Assembly (NCBI GenBank): GCA_019057815.1
Contig: JAHLWR010000007.1
Span: forward strand, 1-64,000
Source: Candidatus Heimdallarchaeota archaeon
Lineage (GTDB): Archaea > Asgardarchaeota > Heimdallarchaeia > Heimdallarchaeales > Heimdallarchaeaceae
Length of the DNA: 64,000 bases
Reading direction: 5' to 3'
Shown here: positions 1-9,204 of the stretch, one piece after another
Numbering within the stretch: position 1 is the first letter of the stretch
How the letters are laid out: the number at the start of each line of letters is the position of its first letter
Program-made: the position numbers and the translations under genes
Notes under the pieces: model-generated
The model's database searches: none
The model's input: the letters and a program-made list of their open reading frames with translations, nothing else
What the model was told of the DNA's origin: nothing

Positions 1-2500
1 TCTTTTCAACGGTATCTTCAAATGGTTCTAGAACTTGTATTTCTTCTATCGCAAATCTTACTAATGATACGATATTTGTTAGTAACTTCTTTGGACCTAC
101 TCCTCTTACCTTCGCTTTTTCTAATTGTTTGTATGCTTGCCATAACCTCTCTGTTGTCAGATTATAAGGTGGCGATTGGATTGCTTCTGCTAGTTCTTTT
201 ATATTTTTATATGTTAATTGCCTACTTCCATATGATTTGCTATATATTATTTGTAATGCTTCTATCTCATCTTTCTTTTCTTCTAAAAATTCTTTAAAAT
301 TCTGCACTATTGATTGAGCTTGTTCTATTGTAAATCCTGTTGCTATCACTTTATCTCTGCTTATGTCGTCTATTATCTGTTCCTTTCTCTTTTTTGTATC
401 TATCAATTTATTTCTCAAATCAGGATTATCAAAAGGTGCACAGGCTATATTTATTAGCTCTTTCTTAATTTCTAATATTTGTTCTTCTGTTGGAATTTCA
501 CTTTCATATCTCTCCCTAGCCTTTTCTTGTAATTTGTCCGGATCAATAACGTCAAGTAAATCATTAACCATACTTTGTAGGTTTTTGTCAGAAATGTTTT
601 CTATTGCTTCAATTTCTTCCTTTTCTAACTGTCTATTTAGTCTTGCTAATCTTCCAGCTAAACTGCTTATTCTGTCATCATCTCTTTGACCTAAAGCAAT
701 CTGTAGAAGTAAATTATCAAATGAAATACTCTTTTTTCTCTCCAGTGGTTGAGTGTCTGTTTTGTCATTCTCTGTTACTCCTACAGCGTCTACTATTACA
801 AAATGCGTTTTATGATATGCATCGGCTGTAACAGATCGCAAGTCATTAGAGTCTATAGTTCTTGTTCCTCTCCCTTTCATTTGGTCAAAGTAAATTCGTG
901 ATTTAACATCTCTCATGAAAAGCAAACATTCTAGTGGTCGAATGTCTGTTCCAGTGGAGATCATATCAACTGTTACAGCTATTCTAGGGTTAGGAGAATT
1001 GCGAAATTCTTTGATTAATGTTTCTGGTCTATTGCTTCTATAAGTAATCTTTTTGCAAAATTCGTTTCCTTTTGCAAACTCTTCTCTAATTATGTGAACT
1101 ATGTCTTCTGCATGCGAATCACTTTTGGAAAAAACAACAGTTTTTGGAACATTTGTTCTTCTTGGAAAGATTTCTGTGAATAATTTCTCTTTGAATGTTC
1201 TAATAATCGTTCTTATCTGATCTTTTGAAACTACCTCTCTATCAAGCTGTTTTGCACTATATTCTATATCTTCATCTATTTGCTCCCACCTTTTTTCTCT
1301 TGTTAGTCTGTCTCTTTTGGAAATGATGTGACCAGCAGAAATAGTACTCCCTGCTTTAGTTATCTGCGTTCTTATCTGATAAACTTCATAACCTACATTG
1401 ACATTATCCGCTACAGCTCTCTCATGATTGTATTCCATAACCAGATTCTGATTGAAGAAGGCATAAGTGTGACTTGCTGGAGTAGCAGTTAAACCTATAA
1501 TAAATGCGTCAAAATACTCCAATACTTGTCTCCATTTGTTGTAAATTGACCTATGACATTCATCGACAATAACAAAATCGTAAGATTCTATAGGAATAAA
1601 AGTATTGTAACTCACTTCTACTGGTCTTTCATCTCCAACTGAAAAATGAAATAGTGACTCTTCTTCCAAATTACCTTCAAACTCTTCCTCTCCTTTGAGC
1701 ATAGAAAACAGTCTCTGAATGGTAGTAATTGTTACTTTACAAACATCATCTATAACATTAGATGATAGTAGTTGAACATTATACAAATCGGTAAATTTCC
1801 TTCCATCATCAGGAGTAACATATTGTTGAAATTCTCGAAGAGTTTGACGACCTAGATTTCTTCTATCAACTAAGAAGAGAACCCTTTTCGCTCCTGCGAA
1901 TTTTATCAATCTGTAAATCGAACTAACAGCTGTATATGTCTTTCCACTCCCTGTTGCCATCTGGATTAAAGCTCTTGGTCGTGCTTCAGAGAAAGATTGT
2001 TCCAGATTTCCAATTGCTTCAACCTGACATTTTCTTAGCCCTTCAGTTATCAATTCAGGCATGTTCTGCAATCTTTTTCTAAGTGTTTCTTTTTCTGCAA
2101 GAATTTTCTCTAACTCTTGTGGTTGGTGAAAACTGAAAACCAATCTAGACCTTGGGTTAGGGTCACGAAGATCTCTAAAAAATGTTTCATATCCTGTAGT
2201 TTCATATGCAAATGGAAGAGGGTTTATATGTTCAATGTTGTCAGGAACAGCATTTAGATATTTGTCTGATTGTTCAGCAACCCCACTTAAAGTAACGCCA
2301 GCTTTTTTTGCTTCTACTACACCTATAGCTTGACGATTGATAAAAAGTAAATAATCTGCATAACCAGATTTAAGAGGGAATTCTCTAACAGCTATACCTA
2401 TACCTGCACTAGGATTAATCTCTCTATAATTCTGTACTTTCCACCCAGCTTTTTCCAATTGTATATCTATGAGTTTCCGAGCTCTCTTCTCTGGTTCCAT
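1..2500 (-). CDS. hsdR: Type I restriction enzyme R subunit (HsdR), 3' end beyond window
   Basis: The frame is open from an ATG at 2498-2500 to the window edge, about 833 codons, so only a few C-terminal residues can be missing. The order fits HsdR of the EcoEI type. An N-terminal PD-(D/E)xK-like segment (about 1-130, with VVEAKKAG) is followed by a superfamily 2 helicase with Walker A MATGSGKTYT near residue 180, a DECH box near 310, LTATPA, and a motif VI region (MKGRGTRTI). The C-terminal EcoEI_R_C-like region carries TGFTIEQAQ. It would translocate and cut unmodified DNA together with HsdM and HsdS, which are not in the window and may lie just left of it. It is divergent from the membrane protein at 2735. 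The reading frame is intact and the family call is firm. Confidence 0.93.
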   Translation of the reverse strand, partial: MEPEKRARKLIDIQLEKAGWKVQNYREINPSAGIGIAVREFPLKSGYADYLLFINRQAIGVVEAKKAGVTLSGVAEQSDKYLNAVPDNIEHINPLPFAYETTGYETFFRDLRDPNPRSRLVFSFHQPQELEKILAEKETLRKRLQNMPELITEGLRKCQVEAIGNLEQSFSEARPRALIQMATGSGKTYTAVSSIYRLIKFAGAKRVLFLVDRRNLGRQTLREFQQYVTPDDGRKFTDLYNVQLLSSNVIDDVCKVTITTIQRLFSMLKGEEEFEGNLEEESLFHFSVGDERPVEVSYNTFIPIESYDFVIVDECHRSIYNKWRQVLEYFDAFIIGLTATPASHTYAFFNQNLVMEYNHERAVADNVNVGYEVYQIRTQITKAGSTISAGHIISKRDRLTREKRWEQIDEDIEYSAKQLDREVVSKDQIRTIIRTFKEKLFTEIFPRRTNVPKTVVFSKSDSHAEDIVHIIREEFAKGNEFCKKITYRSNRPETLIKEFRNSPNPRIAVTVDMISTGTDIRPLECLLFMRDVKSRIYFDQMKGRGTRTIDSNDLRSVTADAYHKTHFVIVDAVGVTENDKTDTQPLERKKSISFDNLLLQIALGQRDDDRISSLAGRLARLNRQLEKEEIEAIENISDKNLQSMVNDLLDVIDPDKLQEKARERYESEIPTEEQILEIKKELINIACAPFDNPDLRNKLIDTKKRKEQIIDDISRDKVIATGFTIEQAQSIVQNFKEFLEEKKDEIEALQIIYSKSYGSRQLTYKNIKELAEAIQSPPYNLTTERLWQAYKQLEKAKVRGVGPKKLLTNIVSLVRFAIEEIQVLEPFEDTVEK

Positions 2501-2734
2501 AGCTCCACACTCTTAACTTAAGAGTAGATAACATTCCAAATTAAAAAACTTGTGCTATTACATGTTGGAATATTTTTCCTTTTGTATTTCGTTAAGAAAT
2601 GCTTTGCATTTAATTTGGGCATGTGTATGATTTCAACAAAATATGCATAATAGAATAGAAAACAGTATTAAATCATTATTTCTAGTCAAATAAGTTTATT
2701 AAGAATAATATGAAAGAATTACGGTTAATTCTTT

Positions 2735-3709
2735 ATGACTGAAAATGAATCTCAAAAACTATCTAAAAAAATTGGAAATTTAATAAAAAAAGAATGGAGA
2801 ATTATTATTGGCTCCATTCTCATGGCAGTAATCTTTTTCATAGTGTGGTATTTAAATCAAAAATTCCAACCTTTTGAAATATTTGAACTAGAATCAGAAG
2901 TGTTAGAATTAATTACAATAATAATTGGAGCAATTGGGGTTGTCGTGACAGCTATAATGTTTTTACTTGTTCTTATATATATAAGAAAAAGGAGGAAAAC
3001 CTTAACCAGAGAAGTTGAAAAGAAAAGAAAATACTATAAAACCTATTATAAAGAATTCGATATAATTGATCAACCAATCCAAGAAGAATTTAACAAACTG
3101 GAGACAATTCAAACAGATAAAAATCCAGAAGAAGCAAAAGCAGTTTTAGAGAGGATAGAAACAATCACCTTAAGAAACTGGTTTTTAGAAGAACAAAAAG
3201 AAGAACAGATTAGGTTGTTGAGTGGTTTAGAAAAACAGCTAGAAATCTTATCTAGAACTCATACTGAGTATAATAAAAGTATTTCACAGACTATAACAAT
3301 GATTCTAACCTTCTCCGCTCTAATGTTTGTAGTAATAGGACTTCTTTGGAATAAAGATGTTTTTATCCAAATGTCAATAGCTGTAAAAAGCGTCCTTGCC
3401 TTTTTCCTAGCCCTTGCAATAATTCCTTTGATAATCATTATGATGAAAACCTTTGGAGATATTTTTCCTTCAAAAGAAACTGTACCTACAAAATTTGCTT
3501 TAGAGAGTTTACAATTGGATATAAAGCAAAGAAAAACAACCAATGAGATAATATTTGACTTATATTCGAGCGAAATAAGAAAGCTAAATGATGAACATAA
3601 TAAAAGGAGAGGAAGATTAGTTAATATAAAGAGAATGATTATGTTTTATACCTTCGAATTGCTAATGGTAATGGTAGTGACGGTCTTTCTTTTTAGTGGA
3701 ATTGTGTAA
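2735..3709 (+). CDS. Unknown membrane protein with central coiled coil
   Basis: A 324-residue protein that I do not recognise. Hydrophobic segments lie at about 22-41, 60-85, 186-207, 214-238 and 303-322. Between the second and third is a charged, heptad-like stretch (about 88-185) rich in Lys and Glu that probably forms a coiled coil outside the membrane. A second charged stretch (about 250-300) precedes the last segment. There is no catalytic motif. It is the first of three same-strand genes for small membrane proteins (next at 3786 and 4384) beside the restriction gene. It may belong to the defence-like island, but nothing in the protein itself shows a function. Confidence 0.6.
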   Translation: MTENESQKLSKKIGNLIKKEWRIIIGSILMAVIFFIVWYLNQKFQPFEIFELESEVLELITIIIGAIGVVVTAIMFLLVLIYIRKRRKTLTREVEKKRKYYKTYYKEFDIIDQPIQEEFNKLETIQTDKNPEEAKAVLERIETITLRNWFLEEQKEEQIRLLSGLEKQLEILSRTHTEYNKSISQTITMILTFSALMFVVIGLLWNKDVFIQMSIAVKSVLAFFLALAIIPLIIIMMKTFGDIFPSKETVPTKFALESLQLDIKQRKTTNEIIFDLYSSEIRKLNDEHNKRRGRLVNIKRMIMFYTFELLMVMVVTVFLFSGIV

Positions 3710-3785
3710 AAGAGAATATAACAATTTCAGATAGAAATATTTCACATTTATATATTATTTTAAGAATATCTAGTATAGATAGATC

Positions 3786-4352
3786 ATGTTTGCAAAACAT
3801 AAAACGAAAGTAGCTGTTTCATTAATCATTTTCTTCTTTATATCAGGAATAGCTGTTTCTACAAGCGTATATTTTAGAGGATTGAGAAGAGGATATAACC
3901 AAGCAGTTGAAGATCTAAAAACACCCTATTTTGAAAACTGGGTATTTTTCCAAAATGAGAGCATAACAAAAAATATTTTCCCTAGTATTGGTTTTGAATT
4001 AAACTTTAGTAATGATATAACTGATCTAGAAATCAACACTTCTATTATGATATGGGAACCATCGGAGATATATTATTTAATGAATATATATGCTACTTCA
4101 GGGAATTTAACTGAATTTGGGTTTAAAATATTCTTTAACGATGCTGTATATATCATCTATCGGAAAAGAACAACACGCTATTATGAAGATGTGTATAATA
4201 CTAACGAAGGATTACCACTATTAGTCAACAGAGAGGACTATCCAGAAGGAATTTTTTATCCAAGAAGTTACATTAATTTTGTAGGATTTGAAGACGTTAA
4301 ACTAATTAAGATAACAATGATTGTGATTAGTGAAGTAAATGTCTATTATTAA
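3786..4352 (+). CDS. Unknown protein with one N-terminal membrane anchor
   Basis: A 188-residue protein. Residues 1-8 are basic and about 9-28 are hydrophobic (VAVSLIIFFFISGIAVSTSV), followed by a polar domain with much beta-strand-like alternation, so it is either anchored outside the membrane or secreted. No known motif is visible. It lies 76 bases after the previous membrane protein on the same strand and 31 bases before the next, so the three could be co-transcribed. Confidence 0.55.
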   Translation: MFAKHKTKVAVSLIIFFFISGIAVSTSVYFRGLRRGYNQAVEDLKTPYFENWVFFQNESITKNIFPSIGFELNFSNDITDLEINTSIMIWEPSEIYYLMNIYATSGNLTEFGFKIFFNDAVYIIYRKRTTRYYEDVYNTNEGLPLLVNREDYPEGIFYPRSYINFVGFEDVKLIKITMIVISEVNVYY

Positions 4353-4383
4353 GAATAAAATGAAAAAAGAGAGATGAAATATT

Positions 4384-4629
4384 GTGATTACTGATCAAAA
4401 GAAAGAATGGTATAAAACACTAAAAATACTGGGAATAGCTTTTGGAATCTGTACTATTTTAGTTAGTATTGCACTAATATCTTTAGCAGTAAAAGGATTA
4501 ATAAACGAAATCGATTGGAGTTTATACACACAAATTAGCTATATAGGTCTTACAATTGTTCCTCCTCTTGTAGTTTATCCATTTTATTCAGTATTAATTG
4601 GAAGGTCTAATAGGAAAAAAAAATTATAG
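4384..4629 (+). CDS. Small two-helix membrane protein, probably frameshifted at a poly-A run
   Basis: An 81-residue protein read from GTG, with hydrophobic segments at about 12-32 and 47-70. It ends right after a run of nine A (4613-4623 region) in a basic tail. If that run had ten A, reading would continue to the stop at 4734-4736. That would add about 33 residues with a third hydrophobic segment (YFFIFGVLVYLSSVIFITL). The intact gene is therefore probably longer, and the short form reflects a real frameshift, slippage or a homopolymer error. Function unknown. Confidence 0.45.
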   Translation: MITDQKKEWYKTLKILGIAFGICTILVSIALISLAVKGLINEIDWSLYTQISYIGLTIVPPLVVYPFYSVLIGRSNRKKKL

Positions 4630-4758
4630 AGAGAAAAGAACCAAAGATATTTAGGTATTTTTTCATTTTTGGAGTTCTGGTGTATCTCTCAAGTGTTATT
4701 TTCATAACATTGGGAAGAACATCCATTCAAACATAATATCTTCTCGGAAAATAAAAGG

Positions 4759-4930
4759 TTATTTAAGAATTTTTAATTTTTTAACAACTTGATTAACAGC
4801 ATCCATCCCCCATCAAGATAAACAGCTCCAAATAAAGCTTCAACATAGCTAGCTAGAATCTTATGGATCAATATCTGTATTATAACACTTATTAAGAGCA
4901 TTTTTACTAAATAACAACTTGCTTGGCATA
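4759..4930 (-). pseudogene. Decayed fragment of ribonuclease III
   Basis: The minus strand encodes KILASYVEALFGAVYLDGG, which matches the hallmark end of the RNase III catalytic domain (family form ILADAVEALIGAIYLDGG). The preceding match (about 4870-4930, MPSKLLFSKNALNK) is in another frame and hits a stop. The following match (MDAVNQVVKKLKILK, stop 4759-4761) is in a third frame. At least two frameshifts therefore separate pieces of one ancestral domain. The N-terminal signature and a dsRNA-binding domain are not seen. It lies in the non-coding gap downstream of the AlbA_2 gene. The identification rests on this motif only. Confidence 0.6.
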
Positions 4931-4962
4931 TCGTATAAAACCTATAAACTAACAGCAATTCT

Positions 4963-6393
4963 TTAATATCCACTTCGTTCTGATTTAATCTTAAGTAATT
5001 CATCACGAGTAATGGGACGAGAACTTGCTTGAGCTCTCACATAAAATCGCATGTGATCTAAGTGATAGTATGGTTTTTCCTTTCCCTCAGGGACTATAAC
5101 AAGGTAAATGTGTTTATCGTCTCCAAGTTCAAAATGCATTATTTCATACTCCAAATCTGGCGGATCACACATTTTACCGACATAATCTGCAAGGCTTGTT
5201 TTGATTGTTTGAGGTTCTTTTTCTTCTCCTACATATTTAACACCATCATCTTCAACACCAACACAGATTATTCCATCATTTGTATTAGCGAATGCAATCA
5301 TTTCTTTTAACAGTGTAGCTTTATTAAATTCTCTCTTAAACTCTCTCTTTTGATCTTCTCCTACTTTTGTGAACTCCCTCAATTCCTCAAGATTATTTGG
5401 AGTTGTTATTCCTTCCAGTTTAATTGGACGCTGTCCTACAGATTGTTCTTGCAGATAGTAGGATGATCCTTGTTTTGATAAGACTACTTGTATTTGTTCA
5501 TAATCCTTATCAAGAACTATTTCATCAATCTCTTTATCTGTTGGAATTATTATCTCTTTATGCTCTCCTAAAAACCTACCACATCTGAGTAACATTTTAA
5601 GTACTAATGGCTTCCCAGTGTTGTTTATTACTTTAAATGAAAGTGTCTTTTTAGCAAGATGAAGCCACTCAATTTTTGCTTCATATAAAGGAAGCATGAT
5701 ATAAATATAGCTTTTACTGGGATGAAGACCAGGTGTATTGAAAAATGATTGGGAGAAACTAGAACTATTAAAATATGGATTATTTTCTGCAAAGAGAGGA
5801 AAAGGAAGATCACTCAAGTTAGATGATAGTTGCAAACTTATCTGATAAAAAGGCCAGTCAACATACTCATAGACATGAGATTCAAAATTCCAATCAACAT
5901 CTCTAATAACATCTACATAAAAATCTTGTTCTGCAAAATTAATAGACATTTCATTTTTTTCTTCTGCTTTGCTTTCTTTTAATTCTCCTTCTAGAGTGAG
6001 TTTTTTCAAGAGACTAGTAATATCTTCAAACTCCACATATTTTCTTATTAGCAAAACATTTCTTGTTTGAAATCCATAATCTGTAAGAGTTTCATCTGAA
6101 GAATAAGGATATAACCAAATAATATTTTCTTCTTCTTGGTAATTCTTTGGATGAGCATAAAAAACAGATGAAAAAAGTTTCCATTTTTTCTCATCTTCAT
6201 TTCCTTCCGAAATTAAAACAGCTCTCCATTCAATGCAACTATAATTGTATTCATATTCTTCTTTCCAATCGCTTAATCTTTTTATTAGATAAGCAAATTT
6301 TTTAATTTTTTCTCCTCTACTTTCTGGAAAGTACATCAACTTTATTAGAGTACTACTATCTAATAAGGTTTTTTTATAGCTGTACATTAACAA
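4963..6393 (-). CDS. AlbA_2 / Schlafen-like putative DNA-binding protein, unknown N-terminal domain
   Basis: 476 residues. The last part (about 345-470) fits the AlbA_2/SLFN-AAA_4 domain: DQKREFKREFNKATLL, then EMIAFANTNDGIICVGVEDD with its glycine pattern, and the family's closing RFYVRAQASSRPITRDEL. This domain occurs in bacterial and archaeal regulators and in nucleases related to Schlafen proteins. The first about 340 residues are not recognised. They are mixed alpha/beta and charged, with no membrane segment. A second protein with the same architecture lies at 9205-10617. The gene diverges from the membrane nuclease at 6492, which fits a defence cluster, but a biochemical activity cannot be read from the sequence. 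Confidence 0.8.
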   Translation of the reverse strand: MLMYSYKKTLLDSSTLIKLMYFPESRGEKIKKFAYLIKRLSDWKEEYEYNYSCIEWRAVLISEGNEDEKKWKLFSSVFYAHPKNYQEEENIIWLYPYSSDETLTDYGFQTRNVLLIRKYVEFEDITSLLKKLTLEGELKESKAEEKNEMSINFAEQDFYVDVIRDVDWNFESHVYEYVDWPFYQISLQLSSNLSDLPFPLFAENNPYFNSSSFSQSFFNTPGLHPSKSYIYIMLPLYEAKIEWLHLAKKTLSFKVINNTGKPLVLKMLLRCGRFLGEHKEIIIPTDKEIDEIVLDKDYEQIQVVLSKQGSSYYLQEQSVGQRPIKLEGITTPNNLEELREFTKVGEDQKREFKREFNKATLLKEMIAFANTNDGIICVGVEDDGVKYVGEEKEPQTIKTSLADYVGKMCDPPDLEYEIMHFELGDDKHIYLVIVPEGKEKPYYHLDHMRFYVRAQASSRPITRDELLKIKSERSGY

Positions 6394-6491
6394 GTATAGT
6401 CAAATAAGAATAGAAATTACGAATGTTGCTCTAAACCTAACAAAAGAGTTCAGATAATTTAACTTATATAATAAAAAACTAATCGGAAATT

Positions 6492-8018
6492 ATGGATATA
6501 AATCCTGAAACGATTCTGAAGATACGCAAAAAATGGACAAAATACAGGTGGTATCCATTTTTTATTGCGATTATTTCTCTTATATGTGTTAGTATAGAAT
6601 CTAATGTGAGAAATATTGATAGAAAGGAAATTGTTTTTTATTTAATCACTATTGCGTCTGGTTATTTTATTATAGTTGTTACATTATCTGACCACTCAAT
6701 ATTTATCCCCTACCCTACAGATGAAGAGCGGATATTCAAATTTAGAAAAACTAATGTACTTATAGTTGATCCTTTTTTGGATTTAAATCCTAATAAAAAA
6801 GGAAAATTCAATAAAGAAAAAGAAAATTTTCAAGTGGACCATGTAGCTTGGAACGAATTAATGGATGTAGTAATCAGTAATTATCAAATGATTATATTAG
6901 ATATTGACGAAGATTTAATTATTTCATGGAATTTAGAAGAAAAAATAGCAGATTTAGAAAGAGATTTTTTAAAAGTATTAAGTAATAAGGGGACTATTAT
7001 TGTATTTTCTGGACACAGTACAATTAGAAAACGACCCAATCTAGCATTCGAAAAGCATTTTCCTAAACATGAATTGAATGTTTCATCGTTTTTTCCATTC
7101 ATTCCAACAAAGGATTATAATCCTCAAGAAGGTTCTCTTCGTGATTTTAATACTATGTCTGATGACCTTCAAGAATTATTTTTTAGTGAAGGTAAAATCA
7201 ATTTTCGGTGGTTCTGGACATTAGACAATGACGACTTTAGTGGAAATTGCAAAACACTTGCTTATAATACTCAAGGAGATATTATCTCTGGGATATTTTT
7301 TCATGAGAAGGGTTCTGTTTTTGTAATTCCTCGATCAGATGACAATCGCAAAATTATTAAAAACATACTAAGCAATGTTCTTCTGCTAGATAACATAGTT
7401 AACCATATATTGGAAACTGATGACATAGATTTTTCCAGAGAGGAAACCCCTCTATGGGTCGAAGATTATAATGTTCTCAGAAAAGAGAAACTTCTGCAAG
7501 AAATTCAACATAAAGAAGATCAAGTAAAGGATATTGAAAGAATCAAGAAACTACTCTATAGTAAAGGTAGAACATTGGAAAAAACTGTACGTATAGTTCT
7601 GGAATCTTTTGATTTTAGCAATTTCAGTAAAACAAAAGAGAAGGTAGATTTAATTTTTGAAGATGGAAGTGTAAGATTTGTTTCTGAAATTAAAGGTTTA
7701 GATAAAGTAACAAAACCTAAAAATGTTACACAACTATATAAATGGATTGAAAATGAAAGGCAAAAACAACCTCTAAAAGAAGTTAAGTTAAAGGGTTTGT
7801 TCATCTGTAATACTGAAAGAAAAAAGAGACCAGAAGAAAGAGAAAAACCTTTTCATAAGAATCTCATTCAAGAAGCTAAAGAAAATGGTTGGGGTCTTTT
7901 AACAACTTTGGAATTGTTTCATGCCTATGAGCTGTTTTGTGAGGGAGAGCTTTCAAGTGAGGACATAAAAAAATCAATGATTACACAAGTAGGTGTAATT
8001 GTCTTAACCAAAAAATAA
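6492..8018 (+). CDS. Membrane-anchored PD-(D/E)xK nuclease-like protein
   Basis: 508 residues in three parts. Two hydrophobic segments (about 20-38 and 46-66) anchor the N terminus. A middle alpha/beta domain (about 78-300) has Rossmann-like strands (NVLIVDP, YQMIILDID, GTIIVFSG) and a stretch, AYNTQGDIISGIFF, resembling class I amidotransferase-like folds. A charged coiled-coil linker (about 325-355) leads to a C-terminal domain (about 358-490) with Asp386 in VDLIF and Glu399-Ile-Lys401 in SEIKG, the spacing of a PD-(D/E)xK active site, followed by KGLFICNTE. The layout (membrane anchor, sensor-like domain, nuclease) recalls effectors of anti-phage systems. That role is inference from layout and neighbours. 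Confidence 0.65.
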   Translation: MDINPETILKIRKKWTKYRWYPFFIAIISLICVSIESNVRNIDRKEIVFYLITIASGYFIIVVTLSDHSIFIPYPTDEERIFKFRKTNVLIVDPFLDLNPNKKGKFNKEKENFQVDHVAWNELMDVVISNYQMIILDIDEDLIISWNLEEKIADLERDFLKVLSNKGTIIVFSGHSTIRKRPNLAFEKHFPKHELNVSSFFPFIPTKDYNPQEGSLRDFNTMSDDLQELFFSEGKINFRWFWTLDNDDFSGNCKTLAYNTQGDIISGIFFHEKGSVFVIPRSDDNRKIIKNILSNVLLLDNIVNHILETDDIDFSREETPLWVEDYNVLRKEKLLQEIQHKEDQVKDIERIKKLLYSKGRTLEKTVRIVLESFDFSNFSKTKEKVDLIFEDGSVRFVSEIKGLDKVTKPKNVTQLYKWIENERQKQPLKEVKLKGLFICNTERKKRPEEREKPFHKNLIQEAKENGWGLLTTLELFHAYELFCEGELSSEDIKKSMITQVGVIVLTKK

Positions 8019-8101
8019 ATAACTAATTTCTCAGAATTCTTTTTGTCGGAAACTTGAGAATTTCCCGTTTTTAGACCCCAGTCTTATTTTTTTATTTCTC
8101 T

Positions 8102-8255
8102 TCACGTCTTACAGAATTTATCCTCTCTTCGTGATTGATCTCCACAATTTGAACAGAAAATGTTGGAGGGTGAGATAATTCTTAAACCTAATAAAATGTA
8201 TCAGAACAGTCCATAAATGCTTCTAATTCATCTGTAGAAAGCCAATATGCTTAAG
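8102..8255 (-). pseudogene. Remnants of a zinc-ribbon tail and an unknown gene
   Basis: On the minus strand 8102-8165 reads FCSNCGDQSRREDKFCKT then TGA. This is a typical archaeal C-terminal zinc ribbon (CxxC ... CxxCG) whose last Cys codon is replaced by the stop. Just upstream, 8188-8250 reads WLSTDELEAFMDCSDTFY then a stop in another frame. Neither has a start codon. The DNA at 8112-8162 is also similar to 12619-12665, the end of the CPBP protease gene. I read the stretch as leftover coding DNA. The parent genes are unknown. Confidence 0.35.
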
Positions 8256-8279
8256 ACTTATGAGAGAAATAAGTATTAG

Positions 8280-9191
8280 ATGAGTAAAGTGGAACAGATA
8301 ACTAAAAGAAAGTTAATTATGGTTAAACAAATTTTCAATGAAGCTCTTTTTCATTCAGAAAGGAAGAGCAATTCAGCTTCTCGAATTCTAACGATCATTG
8401 GATTTGATTTAGCAGTGGAAACAATTCTTAAAACTGTATATAGCACACTTGAAGAAAAAAATAAACCTAAGGAGAACTTTCTTGCACTTGTAGAACAGGT
8501 AGAGAAAATTCTAAATCAAGAAGGTATAGGTTCAATTCCAAAAAGAAGAGAGATATTCTATGTTCACGAAATTAGGAACATTGCACAACATAAAGCAAGA
8601 TACCCAACTTCAAATGAAATAGATGAAGCTCGAATATATATTAGGGATTTTTTGAAGGATATAATTTCACAAGTTTGGAACATTAGTTTTTTCGAATTAA
8701 GTTTTATAGATTTTATAAGAAATGATGAAATTCGAAGATTACTAACAGATTCAGAACAAGAGCTTAGAAATAATAAATATATAGAATGTGTTAAGAAATC
8801 TGCATATGCCTTGGAGCTAACTCTCAGCAAAATAAGAGAAGACATTGTAGGCAATTCTCTTGATTTTACACGAGGAATATTTATGTTTGATAATAATAAT
8901 GAACCTTCAAATTGGCTTACTAACCAAACTGCTCTTCATGCATTCAGAAGAATGCAAAATAGTCTGTTATTTTCCTCTCTAGGACTTAATTATCTTGATT
9001 ATAGAAATTTCAAGAAAATTGCTGGAGACGTGCTTTTTAGTGTCACAGGAAAATACCTTCATATGGGATTCAAGGAAGATTTAACACAAGAGGACGCACA
9101 CTTTGTTTTAATGTACTCTATTGATACCATTAATAAGATAGAGGATTTGGTTGGAGATATAGAAGATCCTTTTGAGTTCAGGAGTTTTTAG
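8280..9191 (+). CDS. HEPN-like domain protein
   Basis: A 303-residue, all-helical, soluble protein. Residues 99-104 read RNIAQH, the R-x4-H motif at the catalytic helix of HEPN domains, which are often RNases in toxin-antitoxin and abortive-infection systems. The sequence around it (FYVHEIRNIAQHKARYP) has the usual context. The start of the protein (about 20-60) resembles the first helices of such domains. The second half has no recognisable motif. It sits between the membrane nuclease and a second AlbA_2 protein in the defence-like island. Membership of HEPN is moderately supported; RNase activity is inference. Confidence 0.6.
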   Translation: MSKVEQITKRKLIMVKQIFNEALFHSERKSNSASRILTIIGFDLAVETILKTVYSTLEEKNKPKENFLALVEQVEKILNQEGIGSIPKRREIFYVHEIRNIAQHKARYPTSNEIDEARIYIRDFLKDIISQVWNISFFELSFIDFIRNDEIRRLLTDSEQELRNNKYIECVKKSAYALELTLSKIREDIVGNSLDFTRGIFMFDNNNEPSNWLTNQTALHAFRRMQNSLLFSSLGLNYLDYRNFKKIAGDVLFSVTGKYLHMGFKEDLTQEDAHFVLMYSIDTINKIEDLVGDIEDPFEFRSF

Positions 9192-9204
9192 AATCTACCT
9201 CCTA

